A DNA stretch of 64,000 nt from Streptomyces spinoverrucosus (GCF_015712165.1 NZ_JADPZX010000001.1:7087501-7151500); one strand, 5' to 3'. Counted from the stretch's first letter, positions 54,220 to 63,678 are shown. Notes: a model not told the origin generated them from the letters alone. Numbers and translations are program-made.

Positions 54220-54429
54220 ATGGCACCGTTCTCGACATCCGAACCCGATGACGACCCCGAGACCTACGTCGGCCTCGCCCAGGCCGACGCCGAGGAACGC
54301 GCGCGTGGACACGGCTGGACGACTGTGCGTTCGCTGGCGCCGGGGACGATCATCACGATGGAGTACCGGGCCGGTCGGCTGAACTTCGAGGTCAAGGACG
54401 GCACGGTGACACGGGCCTGGAAGGGCTGA
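54220..54429 (+). CDS. I78-family protease inhibitor
   Basis: This 69-residue protein matches the peptidase inhibitor I78 family: ETYVGLAQADAEERARGHGW, then PGTIITMEYRAGRLNFEVKDGTVTRAW, which includes the conserved 'ITMDYRxxRLNVxxD' core. Members are small inhibitors of serine proteases. No signal peptide is visible, so it is probably cytoplasmic. A strong bidirectional terminator follows. Confidence 0.85.
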   Translation: MAPFSTSEPDDDPETYVGLAQADAEERARGHGWTTVRSLAPGTIITMEYRAGRLNFEVKDGTVTRAWKG

Positions 54430-54447
54430 CCGAAGGCGACGCGGCGA

Positions 54448-54482
54448 AAGGCCCCGGTTCCTGGAGTGGGAACCGGGGCCTT
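54448..54482. terminator. Bidirectional terminator after I78 gene
   Basis: AAGGCCCCGGTTCC and its complement form a perfect 14-bp stem with a seven-base loop (54462-54468) between convergent genes. Confidence 0.92.
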
Positions 54483-54501
54483 CGCCGTGCGTCCGTGCTG
54501 G

Positions 54502-55560
54502 TCAGCCGCCCGTGAGCGGGCGGGCCGCCGGGGCCGAGCCGCGCGTGACGCGCTCGGGGTACGGCGGACGGCGGCTGCCGGCCGGGGTGACCGGTGTGCG
54601 CTCCGCGCGGGTGGTGTGCGGGCCCGGCGCCAGGTAGACCGGCGCACGCGGGGCGCGGGCCGCCGACTGGGAGACGGTCTCGCGCGACGAGACGGTTTCG
54701 CGCGACGGCACCTCCTCCGCGGCCGCCGCCAGCGGGGTGACCGCGACCGGCGCCGCGGCCGGTACCGGCGTGGCCTGCGGCGTCGTACGGCTCGCGCCCG
54801 CGAGCCAGCGCTCGCGCAGGTCCAGCAGCCAGGCCTCGGCGCGGGCGATCGGCGGCTCGAACCACGGCAGCCCCAGCAGGATCAGCAGACCCGCCGCCCA
54901 GCCCAGCAGCACATCGCTCAGCCAGTGCGTACCGAGGTACACCGTGGTCAGGCCGACGCTGAGCGACAGCACGGCCGACAGGGCCGACAGCCAGCGCCGG
55001 GCCCGCGGCGAGGTGGCCAGGTAGGCGAGGATGCCCCAGGTCACGACGGCGTTCGCGGTGTGTCCGGAGGGAAATATGTCACTGCCGGCCTGGAACCAGT
55101 GCCACATCTCGTTGGAGCCGACCTCGGTCGCGTAGTGCGGGCCCGAGCGGCCCAGGCCGTACTTCACGGCGCCCACGCTCACGTTCAGCAACAGCAGCGC
55201 CGCACCGAAGGCCAGCAGCGGCCGCAGGGTGTGCTGCCGCCAGGAGCGCCAGCCGAGCCAGGCGGCGACCATCACGGCGGTCGGCCCGCGCTGGCCCAGG
55301 ACCACCCAGTAGTCCAGGAAGGCGTGGATCTCGGGCCACTGCTGGTACGGCCGGAAGAGCATCGCCTGCCAGTCGAAACGGACCAGCCACGAGGTGGTCA
55401 CCACGGCCAGGACGATGGTCAGGTAGAAGGCGAGCGTCGCGCCGAAGAGCACCACCCGGTGCCGCGTCATACGCGGCACGTCGAGGACCGGCCGCTCGGG
55501 TTCACGGTCCAGCCGGGCGAAGATCCGGTCGAGCCGGGTCAGCTTTGGTTCGGTACGCAC
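54502..55560 (-). CDS. PAP2-family membrane phosphatase
   Basis: This 352-residue membrane protein has about six transmembrane helices. Phosphatidate-phosphatase motifs appear as KYGLGRSGPHYA (motif 1), FPSGHTANAVV (motif 2 with the catalytic His) and TTVYLGTHWLSDVLLGW (motif 3; usually SR at the start, here TT). A 100-residue Pro/Ala/Thr-rich cytoplasmic tail follows. Lipid phosphates or undecaprenyl diphosphate are likely substrates. The GTG at 55560 (VRTEPKLTRLDR) is preferred over one 15 codons upstream on sequence character; neither has a strong ribosome site. Confidence 0.85.
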   Translation of the reverse strand: MRTEPKLTRLDRIFARLDREPERPVLDVPRMTRHRVVLFGATLAFYLTIVLAVVTTSWLVRFDWQAMLFRPYQQWPEIHAFLDYWVVLGQRGPTAVMVAAWLGWRSWRQHTLRPLLAFGAALLLLNVSVGAVKYGLGRSGPHYATEVGSNEMWHWFQAGSDIFPSGHTANAVVTWGILAYLATSPRARRWLSALSAVLSLSVGLTTVYLGTHWLSDVLLGWAAGLLILLGLPWFEPPIARAEAWLLDLRERWLAGASRTTPQATPVPAAAPVAVTPLAAAAEEVPSRETVSSRETVSQSAARAPRAPVYLAPGPHTTRAERTPVTPAGSRRPPYPERVTRGSAPAARPLTGG

Positions 55561-55798
55561 GCAATCGACGTTACAGCGAGTGAGCTCTGTTCCCCGCCGA
55601 ATCACCGGGGTTGTAATGACGATGTGATGTGGGATTGCTCTCAGGAACGGTTTATTTCCAAGGAATCCGGCAATAGGCGGCGCCCCTTCCCTTCAATTCC
55701 TTTGATCATTCCAAGGGTAGTGTTTTGGCCCGCTTATGGAATCGTTCACCCGATCAAGGGGTGCAATTCTCCGCTTGCTCATCCGGCGCCCGAAGCGG

Positions 55799-57043
55799 TC
55801 ACGGCGGGCCGGAGCCGTTCAGCCAGAACGCCCCGTACACCGCCGACCCCACCGCGACAGCACCCACGACCAGCGCGGACGTGGTGGTGTGCAGCCGGGA
55901 GAGGGCGAGGGCGAGGGGCAGCAGCAGCGGGAACGCCGGGAGCAGCAGGCGCGGTTTCGAGCCGAAGTAACTCGACGCGCACAGTGCGAGGGCGGTGACT
56001 ACCCCCGCGTACACCAGGAGCGGAAGCGGCTGACGCTGCCGGACACAGACGATGTACAGCCAGATCACCAGGGCCACTCCGGTGACGAGCCCCAGGCCGG
56101 CCAGGGCCGACGGAAACGACGTGAACTTTTCGGCGACGAAGCGGGCGAAGGCGTACCCGCCGTCGAAGCCGTTGCGCCAGCCCGCCTGGACGTCGAGATA
56201 GCCGAGCGGACCCCTGCCGGTGTGATGGCCGACCCACAGGACGTACCCGGCGGCGCCGAGGGGGGCGAGGAGCATGCCGAGGGCGCGCCGCCAGGCCGGT
56301 GCGCCGTCGTGGTCCGGGTGCCGGGTGAGTAAGGGGGCGTGTTCGGCCGGGTGCGCGCCGGGGGTGGGCGTCGTGCTGCGGTGGTGCGCGGACGGAGCAG
56401 TGCCAAGGCGCCGGTCCCGTACGAACGCGGCGATGCCGGCCGCCCACACCGCCGCGACCACCGCCAGCCCCACGGGCCGGGTCAGACCCGCCAGCAGCGC
56501 CAGCGTGCCCGCGGTGAGCCAGCGGCCGGTGAGGACCGCGTACAGCGACCAGGCGGCCAGCGCGGTGAACAGGGACTCGCTGTACGCCATCGACTGCACG
56601 ATCCCCACCGGCAGCACGGCCCACAGCAGCACCGCGCAGAGGCCCGCCCGTCGCCCGTACAGACGGTCGGCGACCGCGAAGATCCCCCAGGCCGCGGCGA
56701 GCGAGGCGAGCAGGCTGACGACGAAGCCGGCGTCGGCGTACGACAGCGGGCTCACCGCCTGCAGCAGCCGCTCCAGCCAGGGCAGCAGCGGGAAGAAGGC
56801 GAGGTTGGAGTGCACGTCGCCGTTCGGCAGGCGCACCTCGTAGCCGTAGCCCAGCTCGGCGACCCTGGTGTACCAGAGGGAGTCCCAGCGGGCGGTCAGC
56901 AGCGTGTACGCGCTCTTGTCGCGCGCGGCACTCCACACGGCCAGTACGAGCAGGCCGAGGGCGCGGACGGCCGCGTACCCGAGCAGGGCGGGGGCCGCCC
57001 TCCTGACACCCGGGGACGCCACGCGTGTTTCAAGATCGGTCAC
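55799..57043 (-). CDS. PIG-V-like membrane mannosyltransferase
   Basis: This 414-residue membrane protein has about ten hydrophobic segments and the mannosyltransferase (PIG-V/GT76-like) signature ARWDSLWYTRVAELGYGYE near residue 52, with NLAFFPLLPWLERL in the following loop. Such enzymes use polyprenyl-phosphate mannose to build glycolipids or glycoproteins. GTG at 57043 starts just before the first helix. A PAP2 phosphatase lies downstream on the same strand, which may recycle the lipid carrier. Confidence 0.85.
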   Translation of the reverse strand: MTDLETRVASPGVRRAAPALLGYAAVRALGLLVLAVWSAARDKSAYTLLTARWDSLWYTRVAELGYGYEVRLPNGDVHSNLAFFPLLPWLERLLQAVSPLSYADAGFVVSLLASLAAAWGIFAVADRLYGRRAGLCAVLLWAVLPVGIVQSMAYSESLFTALAAWSLYAVLTGRWLTAGTLALLAGLTRPVGLAVVAAVWAAGIAAFVRDRRLGTAPSAHHRSTTPTPGAHPAEHAPLLTRHPDHDGAPAWRRALGMLLAPLGAAGYVLWVGHHTGRGPLGYLDVQAGWRNGFDGGYAFARFVAEKFTSFPSALAGLGLVTGVALVIWLYIVCVRQRQPLPLLVYAGVVTALALCASSYFGSKPRLLLPAFPLLLPLALALSRLHTTTSALVVGAVAVGSAVYGAFWLNGSGPP

Positions 57044-57305
57044 GGGCTCGATTATCGACGGCGTGCGCAACCGGGCCGCCGGACCCGGCGTGGTGGAAGG
57101 GGAAGGTAGTGGCACACGCCACACTGTTCCGCCATTCGTATGAGAGGTCCGCCACGCGACCCCGGCGGGAACTCGCGTACGCTGACGTGTCACTCGCCAG
57201 TCGTTGCGCGGGCCGGAGACCACCGCTCCTCTCCGGCCGAGTCGCGGGAGGTCCCCCGCCCCCGTGAGCCCGCCGAACGCGAGGGAACATCTGGGAGGTA
57301 CGTAC

Positions 57306-58928
57306 ATGTCCGGGACGACCACGGCCGCCGTCGGGCTGCGCCGTCGGGCGGCCGGGGCCGGTGCCAACCGCTGGGTCGTTCTCGTCGTCCTCTGCACCAG
57401 CCTGCTGCTGGTCGCGGTCGACGCGACCGTGCTGCACGTGGCGGTGCCCGCCGTCACCGAGGACCTCAAGCCCAGCGCGATAGAGCTGCTCTGGATCGTC
57501 GACACCTACCCGCTCGTCTGCGCCTCGCTGCTGATCCTCTTCGGCACCCTCGGTGACCGGGTGGGCCGCAGACGGATCCTGCTGCTCGGATACGCCCTCT
57601 TCGGCGTCGCCTCTGCCCTGGCGGCCGTCGCTCAGGATCCGCAGCTGCTGATCCTGGCGCGGGCGCTGCTCGGTGTCGGCGGCGCGATGATCATGCCCGC
57701 GACGCTGTCGATCCTGCGGCAGGTCTTTCCGGACCGGCGTGAGCGGGCGCTCGCGATCGGCGTCTGGAGTGCGGTGGCCGCGGTCGGCGCGGCGGTCGGC
57801 CCGCTGCTCGGCGGCTTCTTGCTGGAGCACTTCTGGTGGGGGTCGGTGTTCCTCGTCAACATCCCGTTGATGCTGGTCAGCCTGCCGGTGGGGCGACTTC
57901 TGCTGCCCGAGTCGACGGGGAGCGAGGACGGGCCCTGGGACGTGGTCGGTGCGCTGATGGCCGCGGGCGGGCTGTTCGGAGTGGTGCTCGGGGTCAAGCG
58001 CCTGGGCGGCGGGGAACCGGCCGGGAGCGTGCTCACCGTGGTGCCGCTCGTGGCCGGTGCGGTGCTGCTCGCGCTGTTCGTACGGCGTCAGCGGCGGCGC
58101 AAGCATCCCCTGGTGGACCTGCGGATGTTCGCGCGGCCGGCGTTCAGTACGTCGGTCGGGTGCATCGTGCTGGCGATGCTCGCCCTGGTGGGGCTGGAGC
58201 TGATCGCTGCGCAGTATCTGCAGCTGGTGCTCGGGCTGTCGCCGCTGGAGACGGGGCTCAGGCTGCTGCCGCTGACCGTGGCGGCGATGGCGGCGGGGCT
58301 GTTCGGGGCGCGGATGCTGCGGCGGTTCGGGCCCCGGCGGATGGTCTGCGCGGGATTCTGTCTGACCGCGCTGGCGGTCGTGCTGCTCACGGCGCTGGGG
58401 CGGGAGGACAACGCTCCGTTGATGCTGGCCGGGTTCGTGCTGCTGGGGTTCGGGCTGGAGACGACGCTGTTCGGGGCGTACGAGTCCATGCTGAGCGAGG
58501 CGCCGTCGGAGCAGGCGGGGGGTGCGGCGGCGATCGGTGAGACCTCGTACCAGCTGGGGGCGGGGATCGGGATCGCGCTGCTGGGGACTGTGATGAACGC
58601 GGCGTATACGCCTGGGTTGTCCTCCGTGCCCGGTGTGCCGGCGTCGGCTTCGGCTGCTGCTGGGCATTCGCTGGGGGAGGCGTATGACGTGGCCGGGGAG
58701 CTCGGGGGGTCGGCGGGGGTTGCTCTGCGGCGGGCTGCTCGGGACTGTTTTGTGCATGGGCTGCATGTGACGTTGCTGGTGAGTGCGGGGCTGCTGCTTT
58801 TGGGTGCGGTTATGGCGCTGCGGTTGCCTCGGGTGATGCAGTGTGAGGCTGACGTTGCCTTGGAGGTGCCGTCGCCTCGTGCCGGCGTCGGGTCTCCGAC
58901 CCACGCACCACCCGTGCGGGTTCGTTGA
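57306..58928 (+). CDS. DHA2-family MFS exporter
   Basis: This 540-residue transporter is of the 14-helix drug:proton antiporter group. Motif A appears as GTLGDRVGRRRILLLGYALF, motif C-like as VWSAVAAVGAAVGPLLGGFLLE, and motif B-like ARALLGVGGAMIMPATLSI is present. Substrate unknown; relatives export antibiotics or antiseptics. ATG at 57306 has GGGAGG upstream. The last 300 bp show unusually frequent low-GC third positions for the region (many TTG, TCT, GTT codons). Confidence 0.9.
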   Translation: MSGTTTAAVGLRRRAAGAGANRWVVLVVLCTSLLLVAVDATVLHVAVPAVTEDLKPSAIELLWIVDTYPLVCASLLILFGTLGDRVGRRRILLLGYALFGVASALAAVAQDPQLLILARALLGVGGAMIMPATLSILRQVFPDRRERALAIGVWSAVAAVGAAVGPLLGGFLLEHFWWGSVFLVNIPLMLVSLPVGRLLLPESTGSEDGPWDVVGALMAAGGLFGVVLGVKRLGGGEPAGSVLTVVPLVAGAVLLALFVRRQRRRKHPLVDLRMFARPAFSTSVGCIVLAMLALVGLELIAAQYLQLVLGLSPLETGLRLLPLTVAAMAAGLFGARMLRRFGPRRMVCAGFCLTALAVVLLTALGREDNAPLMLAGFVLLGFGLETTLFGAYESMLSEAPSEQAGGAAAIGETSYQLGAGIGIALLGTVMNAAYTPGLSSVPGVPASASAAAGHSLGEAYDVAGELGGSAGVALRRAARDCFVHGLHVTLLVSAGLLLLGAVMALRLPRVMQCEADVALEVPSPRAGVGSPTHAPPVRVR

Positions 58929-59057
58929 GGGGTGGGCGTCGCCTGTGGGGGTGATCGCCGTCGGCGGCCGCGGGTGGTTGCCTCGCGGGTTCCCGCGTCG
59001 TAGCGTCACCCCCAGTCCGTGACTAGCGGTGCTAGTTTGAGTCGTCGGAGGGTGTCC

Positions 59058-60242
59058 GTGGCCTCGAAGTTGCCCCCCTTTGATCCGTCGGATCCGCTCG
59101 GGATCGACGAGCTGCTGGAGCCCGAGGATCTCGCCGTTCGGGAGACCGTGCGCCGGTGGGCGGCGGAGCGGGTGTTGCCCTACGTCGCCGAGTGGTACGA
59201 GGCGGGCGAGCTGCCGGGGATCCGGGAGCTGGCCGGGGAGCTCGGCCGGATCGGGGCCCTCGGGATGTCGCTCAGCGGGTACGGGTGCGCGGGGGCCAGT
59301 GCCGTGCAGTACGGGCTCGCCTGTCTGGAGCTGGAGGCCGCCGACTCCGGGATCCGGTCGCTGGTGTCCGTGCAGGGGTCGCTGGCCATGTACGCCATCC
59401 ATCGGTTCGGCTCCGAGGAGCAGAAGCAGCGGTGGCTGCCGGCCATGGCCGCCGGGGAGGTCATCGGGTGCTTCGGGCTGACCGAGCCCGACCACGGGTC
59501 CGACCCGGCCTCCATGCGGACGTACGCCAAGCGGGACGGCGGCGACTGGGTGCTGAGCGGGCGCAAGATGTGGATCACCAACGGGTCCGTGGCCGGGGTG
59601 GCCGTGGTGTGGGCGCAGACCGAGGAGGGGATTCGTGGGTTCGTCGTGCCCACCGACGTCCCCGGGTTCTCGGCGCCCGAGATCAAGCACAAGTGGTCGT
59701 TGCGGGCGAGTGTCACCAGCGAACTGGTGCTTGATGACGTGCGGTTGCCCGCCGATGCCGTATTGCCGGAGGTGATCGGGCTGCGCGGTCCGCTCAGCTG
59801 TCTGTCGCACGCGCGGTACGGGATCGTGTGGGGGGCCATGGGCGCGGCTCGGGCCTGTTTCGAGGCCGCTGTCGACTACGCGAAGACCCGGGAGCAGTTC
59901 GGGCGGCCCATCGGGGGATTCCAGCTCACCCAGGCCAAGCTCGCCGACATGGCGGTCGAACTGCACAAGGGGATTCTGCTCGCCCATCATCTCGGGCGGC
60001 GGATGGACGCCGGGCGGCTGCGGCCGGAGCAGGTCAGCTTCGGCAAGCTCAACAACGTACGGGAGGCCATCGAGATCTGCCGTACGGCCCGGACGATCCT
60101 CGGTGCCAACGGGATCTCACTGGAATACCCGGTGATGCGGCACGCGACCAATCTGGAGTCGGTGCTCACCTATGAGGGCACCGTCGAGATGCATCAGCTC
60201 GTGCTGGGCAAGGCGCTCACCGGACTCGATGCCTTCCGGTAG
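59058..60242 (+). CDS. Acyl-CoA dehydrogenase, glutaryl-CoA type
   Basis: This 394-residue flavoenzyme oxidises an acyl-CoA and passes electrons to ETF. GCFGLTEPDHGSDPASMRTYA and WITNGSVAGVAVVWAQ are FAD/substrate motifs. YEGTVEMHQLVLGKALTG carries the catalytic Glu and resembles glutaryl-CoA dehydrogenases, which also decarboxylate. GTG at 59058 has GGAGGG five bases upstream and gives the standard length. It lies just upstream of convergent sflA. Confidence 0.92.
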   Translation: MASKLPPFDPSDPLGIDELLEPEDLAVRETVRRWAAERVLPYVAEWYEAGELPGIRELAGELGRIGALGMSLSGYGCAGASAVQYGLACLELEAADSGIRSLVSVQGSLAMYAIHRFGSEEQKQRWLPAMAAGEVIGCFGLTEPDHGSDPASMRTYAKRDGGDWVLSGRKMWITNGSVAGVAVVWAQTEEGIRGFVVPTDVPGFSAPEIKHKWSLRASVTSELVLDDVRLPADAVLPEVIGLRGPLSCLSHARYGIVWGAMGAARACFEAAVDYAKTREQFGRPIGGFQLTQAKLADMAVELHKGILLAHHLGRRMDAGRLRPEQVSFGKLNNVREAIEICRTARTILGANGISLEYPVMRHATNLESVLTYEGTVEMHQLVLGKALTGLDAFR

Positions 60243-60280
60243 CCCGCGCGCGGGGGCGGCTTCCGGTGAGCGGCCCTGCC

Positions 60281-60718
60281 TCAGCTCTGGTTGAAGAATC
60301 CGTCCGTTCGGTGGGCGGCCGGCTCCCCGCTGATGATCTCCGTGTCGGCGGGGGTCAGCAGGAACACCCGGTTGGACACGCGGTCGATCGAACCGCGCAG
60401 CCCGAAGATCAGGCCGGCCGCGAAGTCCACCACACGCTTGGCGTCGGCGGCCTCCATGGCCGTCAGGTTCATGATGACCGGGACGCCGTCCCGGAACAGC
60501 TCGCCGATGGCACGGGCGTCCCGGAAGCTGTCCGGGGTCACCGTGGCGATCCGGCGCTCCTTCTGCTCGGCCGTGTCCGCGGCCACCTTCACCCGCGGGT
60601 CCGTGACCCAGGCGTCGCCGGACTCGGTCCCCTCGGAGTACTCGTCGTCGTAGTAACGCTCGTCATCGTTGTCGTCGACGAGGCCGAGCCACGCACTCGC
60701 CTTGCGCACCGATCCCAT
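60281..60718 (-). CDS. sflA: SepF-like protein
   Basis: This 145-residue cytoplasmic protein has an N-terminal amphipathic segment ([18 protein letters not shown]) for membrane contact, an acidic linker and a SepF core ([42 protein letters not shown], quoted in part). SepF anchors FtsZ. Streptomyces have additional SepF-like paralogues, SflA and SflB, that influence polar growth. The position beside an acyl-CoA dehydrogenase and a DUF5685 gene fits SflA. AGGAGG precedes the ATG. Confidence 0.85.
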   Translation of the reverse strand: MGSVRKASAWLGLVDDNDDERYYDDEYSEGTESGDAWVTDPRVKVAADTAEQKERRIATVTPDSFRDARAIGELFRDGVPVIMNLTAMEAADAKRVVDFAAGLIFGLRGSIDRVSNRVFLLTPADTEIISGEPAAHRTDGFFNQS

Positions 60719-61086
60719 GGACGCCTCCTCTCACAGCGGTCTTTTTTGCTTTCCGCATCCCTATGGTCATCCATGATGCGGACGGCGCGCCAAGTGGATA
60801 GACGCCGCGCGGGGGGTTTGTGACGGTACTGGTGCACGGCGGATACGTCGAGAGCCCGGATACCCCAAGGGTGTTGCCATACACAGCTGCTGACTGTGAG
60901 TGAAATATGATTCTTCCTGGCGTACGGGTGAGCGGCGGGGCGTACGGGTGAACCGTGACGGTCAAGCCGATGTGAAAATCAGTCGATACGACGCCGATCT
61001 GACGTCAATCTGACGTCGATCCGGGAAGGTGTTCGACGGCGATACGATGCGGCCGCTCAACAACGCGTGTATCACGGGGGATCGTC
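60719..61086. promoter_or_regulatory. Divergent control region with paired direct repeats
   Basis: In this 368-bp gap GGCGTACGGGTGA occurs at 60919-60931 and 60939-60951 (20-bp period, about two helical turns). ATCTGACGTC occurs at 60997-61006 and 61008-61017 (11-bp period, one turn). Both look like operator arrays serving sflA or the DUF5685 gene. A T-rich run lies before sflA near 60741. No gene is seen. Confidence 0.65.
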
Positions 61087-62253
61087 GTGTTCGGAATCGT
61101 CAGGCCGTGCCGGCATCGGCTGGGGGAGCGGCTCAGAAACGAGTGGATGGCGCATTTGTGCGGGCTGTGTCTCGCCCTGCGCGGCGACCACGGGCAGTTC
61201 GCGCGGGTGGTCACCAATTACGACGGGCTGCTGGTCTCCGTTTTGACGGAGGCTCAGGCCGAACGCACCGGGCGGGACGGATGGCGGCGTACGGCCGGGC
61301 CGTGCCCGTTGCGCGGGATGCGGACCGCGTCCGTCGCGCGGGGTGAGGGTGCGCGGCTGGCGGCCGCCGTCTCGCTCGTGCTCGCCTCGGCCAAGGTGCG
61401 CGACCATGTGGCCGACGGGGACGGGCTGCTGGCCCGGCGCCCCGTGGCGCTCGCCGCGCGCCGGGTCGCGGACAGCTGGGGGCGCGCGGGGGCCCGTGGC
61501 GGGGCGGTCGTCGGCTTCGACACGGCGCTGCTGGTCGACGCCGTGGACCGGCAGGCCGGCATCGAGGCGCTCGCCGGGCCCGGTACGCCGGTCCTCGCGG
61601 TCACCGAGCCGACCGAGACCGCGACCGCCGCCGCCTTCGCGCACACCGCTGTCCTGGCCGGACGGCCGGCCAACGCCGAGCCGCTCGCCGAGGCCGGGCG
61701 GCTGTTCGGACGGCTGGCGCATCTGCTGGACGCCGTGGAGGACCGGGAGGCCGACGCCGCATCGGGTGCCTGGAACCCGCTCGCCGCGACCGGGACCTCC
61801 GTGCCGGAGGCGCGGCGGCTGGCCGACGACGCCGTGCACGGGATTCGGCTCGCGCTGCGCGAGGTGGAGTTCTCGGACGGGCGGCTGGCGCACCGGCTGC
61901 TCGTGCATGAGCTGCCCGCCTCGGTCGACCGTGCCTTCGGCACCGCCTCCTGCGGGCATCGGCCCGAACTCGCCGGGCCCTACGCGCCGCCCGGCGGACC
62001 GGCAGGTCCGGGCGCGCCGCTGCCGCCCGGGCCGCCGCGCCGCGACCGGCGCGGTCTGTTCGCCGGGTGCGCCGTGTGGCTGGGGCTGGCCTGTACGTGC
62101 CAGTTGTGCTGTGGCACCTACGAGGACCCGTGGACGCGGGAGCGGAAGCAGGGGCCTTGCGACAGCTGCGACTGCGCCGACTGCGGCTGCAACTGCTGTG
62201 ACTGCTGCGACAGCTGTGGGTGCGATGGGTGCGACTGCGGGTGCAACTGCTGA
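61087..62253 (+). CDS. DUF5685 family protein with cysteine-rich tail
   Basis: This 388-residue protein starts with the family motif MFGIVRPCRHRL and AHLCGLCLALRGDHGQFARV, followed by a helical domain (residues about 50-300). A Pro/Gly linker and a short hydrophobic segment (GLFAGCAVWLGLACTCQLCC) follow. The final 31 residues include 15 cysteines in patterns such as CDSCDCADCGCNCC, probably a multinuclear metal site. Biochemical function is unknown. The GTG start follows the direct-repeat region. It is divergent from sflA. Confidence 0.85.
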   Translation: MFGIVRPCRHRLGERLRNEWMAHLCGLCLALRGDHGQFARVVTNYDGLLVSVLTEAQAERTGRDGWRRTAGPCPLRGMRTASVARGEGARLAAAVSLVLASAKVRDHVADGDGLLARRPVALAARRVADSWGRAGARGGAVVGFDTALLVDAVDRQAGIEALAGPGTPVLAVTEPTETATAAAFAHTAVLAGRPANAEPLAEAGRLFGRLAHLLDAVEDREADAASGAWNPLAATGTSVPEARRLADDAVHGIRLALREVEFSDGRLAHRLLVHELPASVDRAFGTASCGHRPELAGPYAPPGGPAGPGAPLPPGPPRRDRRGLFAGCAVWLGLACTCQLCCGTYEDPWTRERKQGPCDSCDCADCGCNCCDCCDSCGCDGCDCGCNC

Positions 62254-62640
62254 GGGGGCGTCAGCGCCGCCTGGCTCGACGCCCATCCGGAGGGCGACTT
62301 CCGGACATGCCGGGTCGTGGGTGGCCGACGATGCCGCGGTGGCCCGCGGGCGGCCGCGGGTCGGCTGTGGCCTGTCGTGCTCAAGCGGCGGAGCGGCCTG
62401 TCGATACGGCCCGCGTCCCTCAGGGGCGTTGGTGCAGGCTCGGCCATTCCGCACAGTTGGTTCAAAACTTGACGGCCGAAAGGCGCCCTTGCGCCCGTCG
62501 GTCGCGCGGCCGAATACTCCCCCTCAGCGCTTGTCAGGGGCACGACGCGTTCGGAATCCGGACGACAGTGCCACTGGCTGCGCCTCACGGGCCCCGACCC
62601 CACGCGGGCCCCCCGACTTCCCATGTGGAGGAACGAAAAA
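62254..62640. other. Intergenic region with degenerate repeat
   Basis: This 387-bp gap contains GGCGGCCGCGGGTCGGCTGTGG near 62350, a degenerate copy of the left half of the dispersed repeat at 63564. The right part is the promoter area of the protease; GGAGGAA lies before its start. No gene is seen. Confidence 0.6.
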
Positions 62641-63543
62641 GTGAGGATCAAGCGCACCACCCCCCGCAGCGGAATCGCGAGACGGACCCGGCTGATCGCC
62701 GTTGCCTCCGGCCTCGCGGCCGCAGCCGCGTTCGCGGTCCCCAGCGCCAACGCGTCCGACGTCACCACGTTCAGCGCCAACGAGCTGAAGAGCGCCGGCA
62801 ACGCGGTGCTCAAGGCCGACGTCCCGGGCACCGCCTGGGCCGTCGACAGCAAGACCAACCGCGTGCTGCTCACCGTCGACAGCACGGTCTCCCAGGCGGA
62901 GATTGCGAAGATCAAGGAACAGGCCGGGGTCAACGCCGACGCGCTCACGATCAAGCGCACCCCCGGCAAGTTCAGCAAGTTCATCCAGGGCGGCGACGCC
63001 ATCTATGCGAGTAGCTGGCGCTGCTCGCTGGGCTTCAACGTCCAGGACAGCAGCGGCAACCAGTACTTCCTGACCGCCGGTCACTGCACCGACGGCGCCG
63101 GCACCTGGTACTCCAACTCCGGCCGTACCCAGGTCATCGGCTCGACCGCCGGGTCCAGCTTCCCGACCAACGACTACGGCATCGTGCGCTACAGCGGGTC
63201 CGTCAGCCGGCCCGGCACCGCCAACGGCGTGGACATCACCCGCGCGGCCACCCCGAGCGTGGGCACCACCGTCATCCGTGACGGCTCCACCACCGGTACG
63301 CACAGCGGCCGGGTCACCGCCCTGAACGCGACCGTCAACTACGGCGGCGGCGACATCGTCTACGGCATGATCCAGACCAACGTCTGCGCCGAGCCCGGTG
63401 ACTCCGGCGGTTCGCTCTACGGCAGCAACGGCACCGCGTACGGTCTGACCTCCGGCGGCAGCGGCAACTGCACCTCCGGTGGTACGACGTTCTTCCAGCC
63501 TGTTACCGAGGCGCTGAGCGCGTATGGCGTGAGCGTGTACTGA
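62641..63543 (+). CDS. Streptogrisin-B-like secreted serine protease
   Basis: This 300-residue S1-family (alpha-lytic/streptogrisin) protease has a signal peptide to about residue 38 (ANA), a propeptide of about 76 residues and a mature domain from about Ile115 of 186 residues, the length of streptogrisin B. The triad is His148 (TAGHC), Asp178 (TNDYG) and Ser255 (PGDSGG), with cysteine pairs around 128/149 and 249/276 as expected. The mature sequence ends [11 protein letters not shown] like streptogrisin B. GTG at 62641 has GGAGGAA upstream. It is exported and self-processing. Confidence 0.95.
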   Translation: MRIKRTTPRSGIARRTRLIAVASGLAAAAAFAVPSANASDVTTFSANELKSAGNAVLKADVPGTAWAVDSKTNRVLLTVDSTVSQAEIAKIKEQAGVNADALTIKRTPGKFSKFIQGGDAIYASSWRCSLGFNVQDSSGNQYFLTAGHCTDGAGTWYSNSGRTQVIGSTAGSSFPTNDYGIVRYSGSVSRPGTANGVDITRAATPSVGTTVIRDGSTTGTHSGRVTALNATVNYGGGDIVYGMIQTNVCAEPGDSGGSLYGSNGTAYGLTSGGSGNCTSGGTTFFQPVTEALSAYGVSVY

Positions 63544-63563
63544 GCGCCGCGTCGGTGAGGGCT

Positions 63564-63614
63564 GTGGGCGGCCGCAGGTTGTCTGTGGCTTGTCGCGCAG
63601 TTCCCCGCGCCCCT
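63564..63614 (+). repeat. Dispersed intergenic repeat, copy 3
   Basis: TGTGGGCGGCCGCAGGTTGT ... TGTCGCGCAGTTCCCCGCGC matches the element at 13318-13368 over its whole length with scattered differences. It starts 21 bp after the protease stop. Confidence 0.8.
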
Positions 63615-63641
63615 TGAGGGCGTTGGCGCAATCGGCATTAC

Positions 63642-63678
63642 ATGTGCCCCCGCATGCGATTGGTGTGCGGGGGCACAT
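63642..63678 (+). terminator. Terminator after the protease gene
   Basis: ATGTGCCCCCGCA and TGCGGGGGCACAT form a perfect 13-bp stem with an 11-base loop, followed by a weak CCGTGTGTG tail. Confidence 0.85.

Noticed and set aside
53711..54238. 175-codon minus-strand frame before the I78 gene
   Set aside because: It overlaps the WYL gene antisense, has mixed low-complexity composition and shows no recognisable domain.
57030..59990. 986-codon minus-strand open frame opposite the MFS and acyl-CoA dehydrogenase genes
   Set aside because: Rich in Gln, Arg, Pro and His without any domain, and antisense to two clear enzymes.
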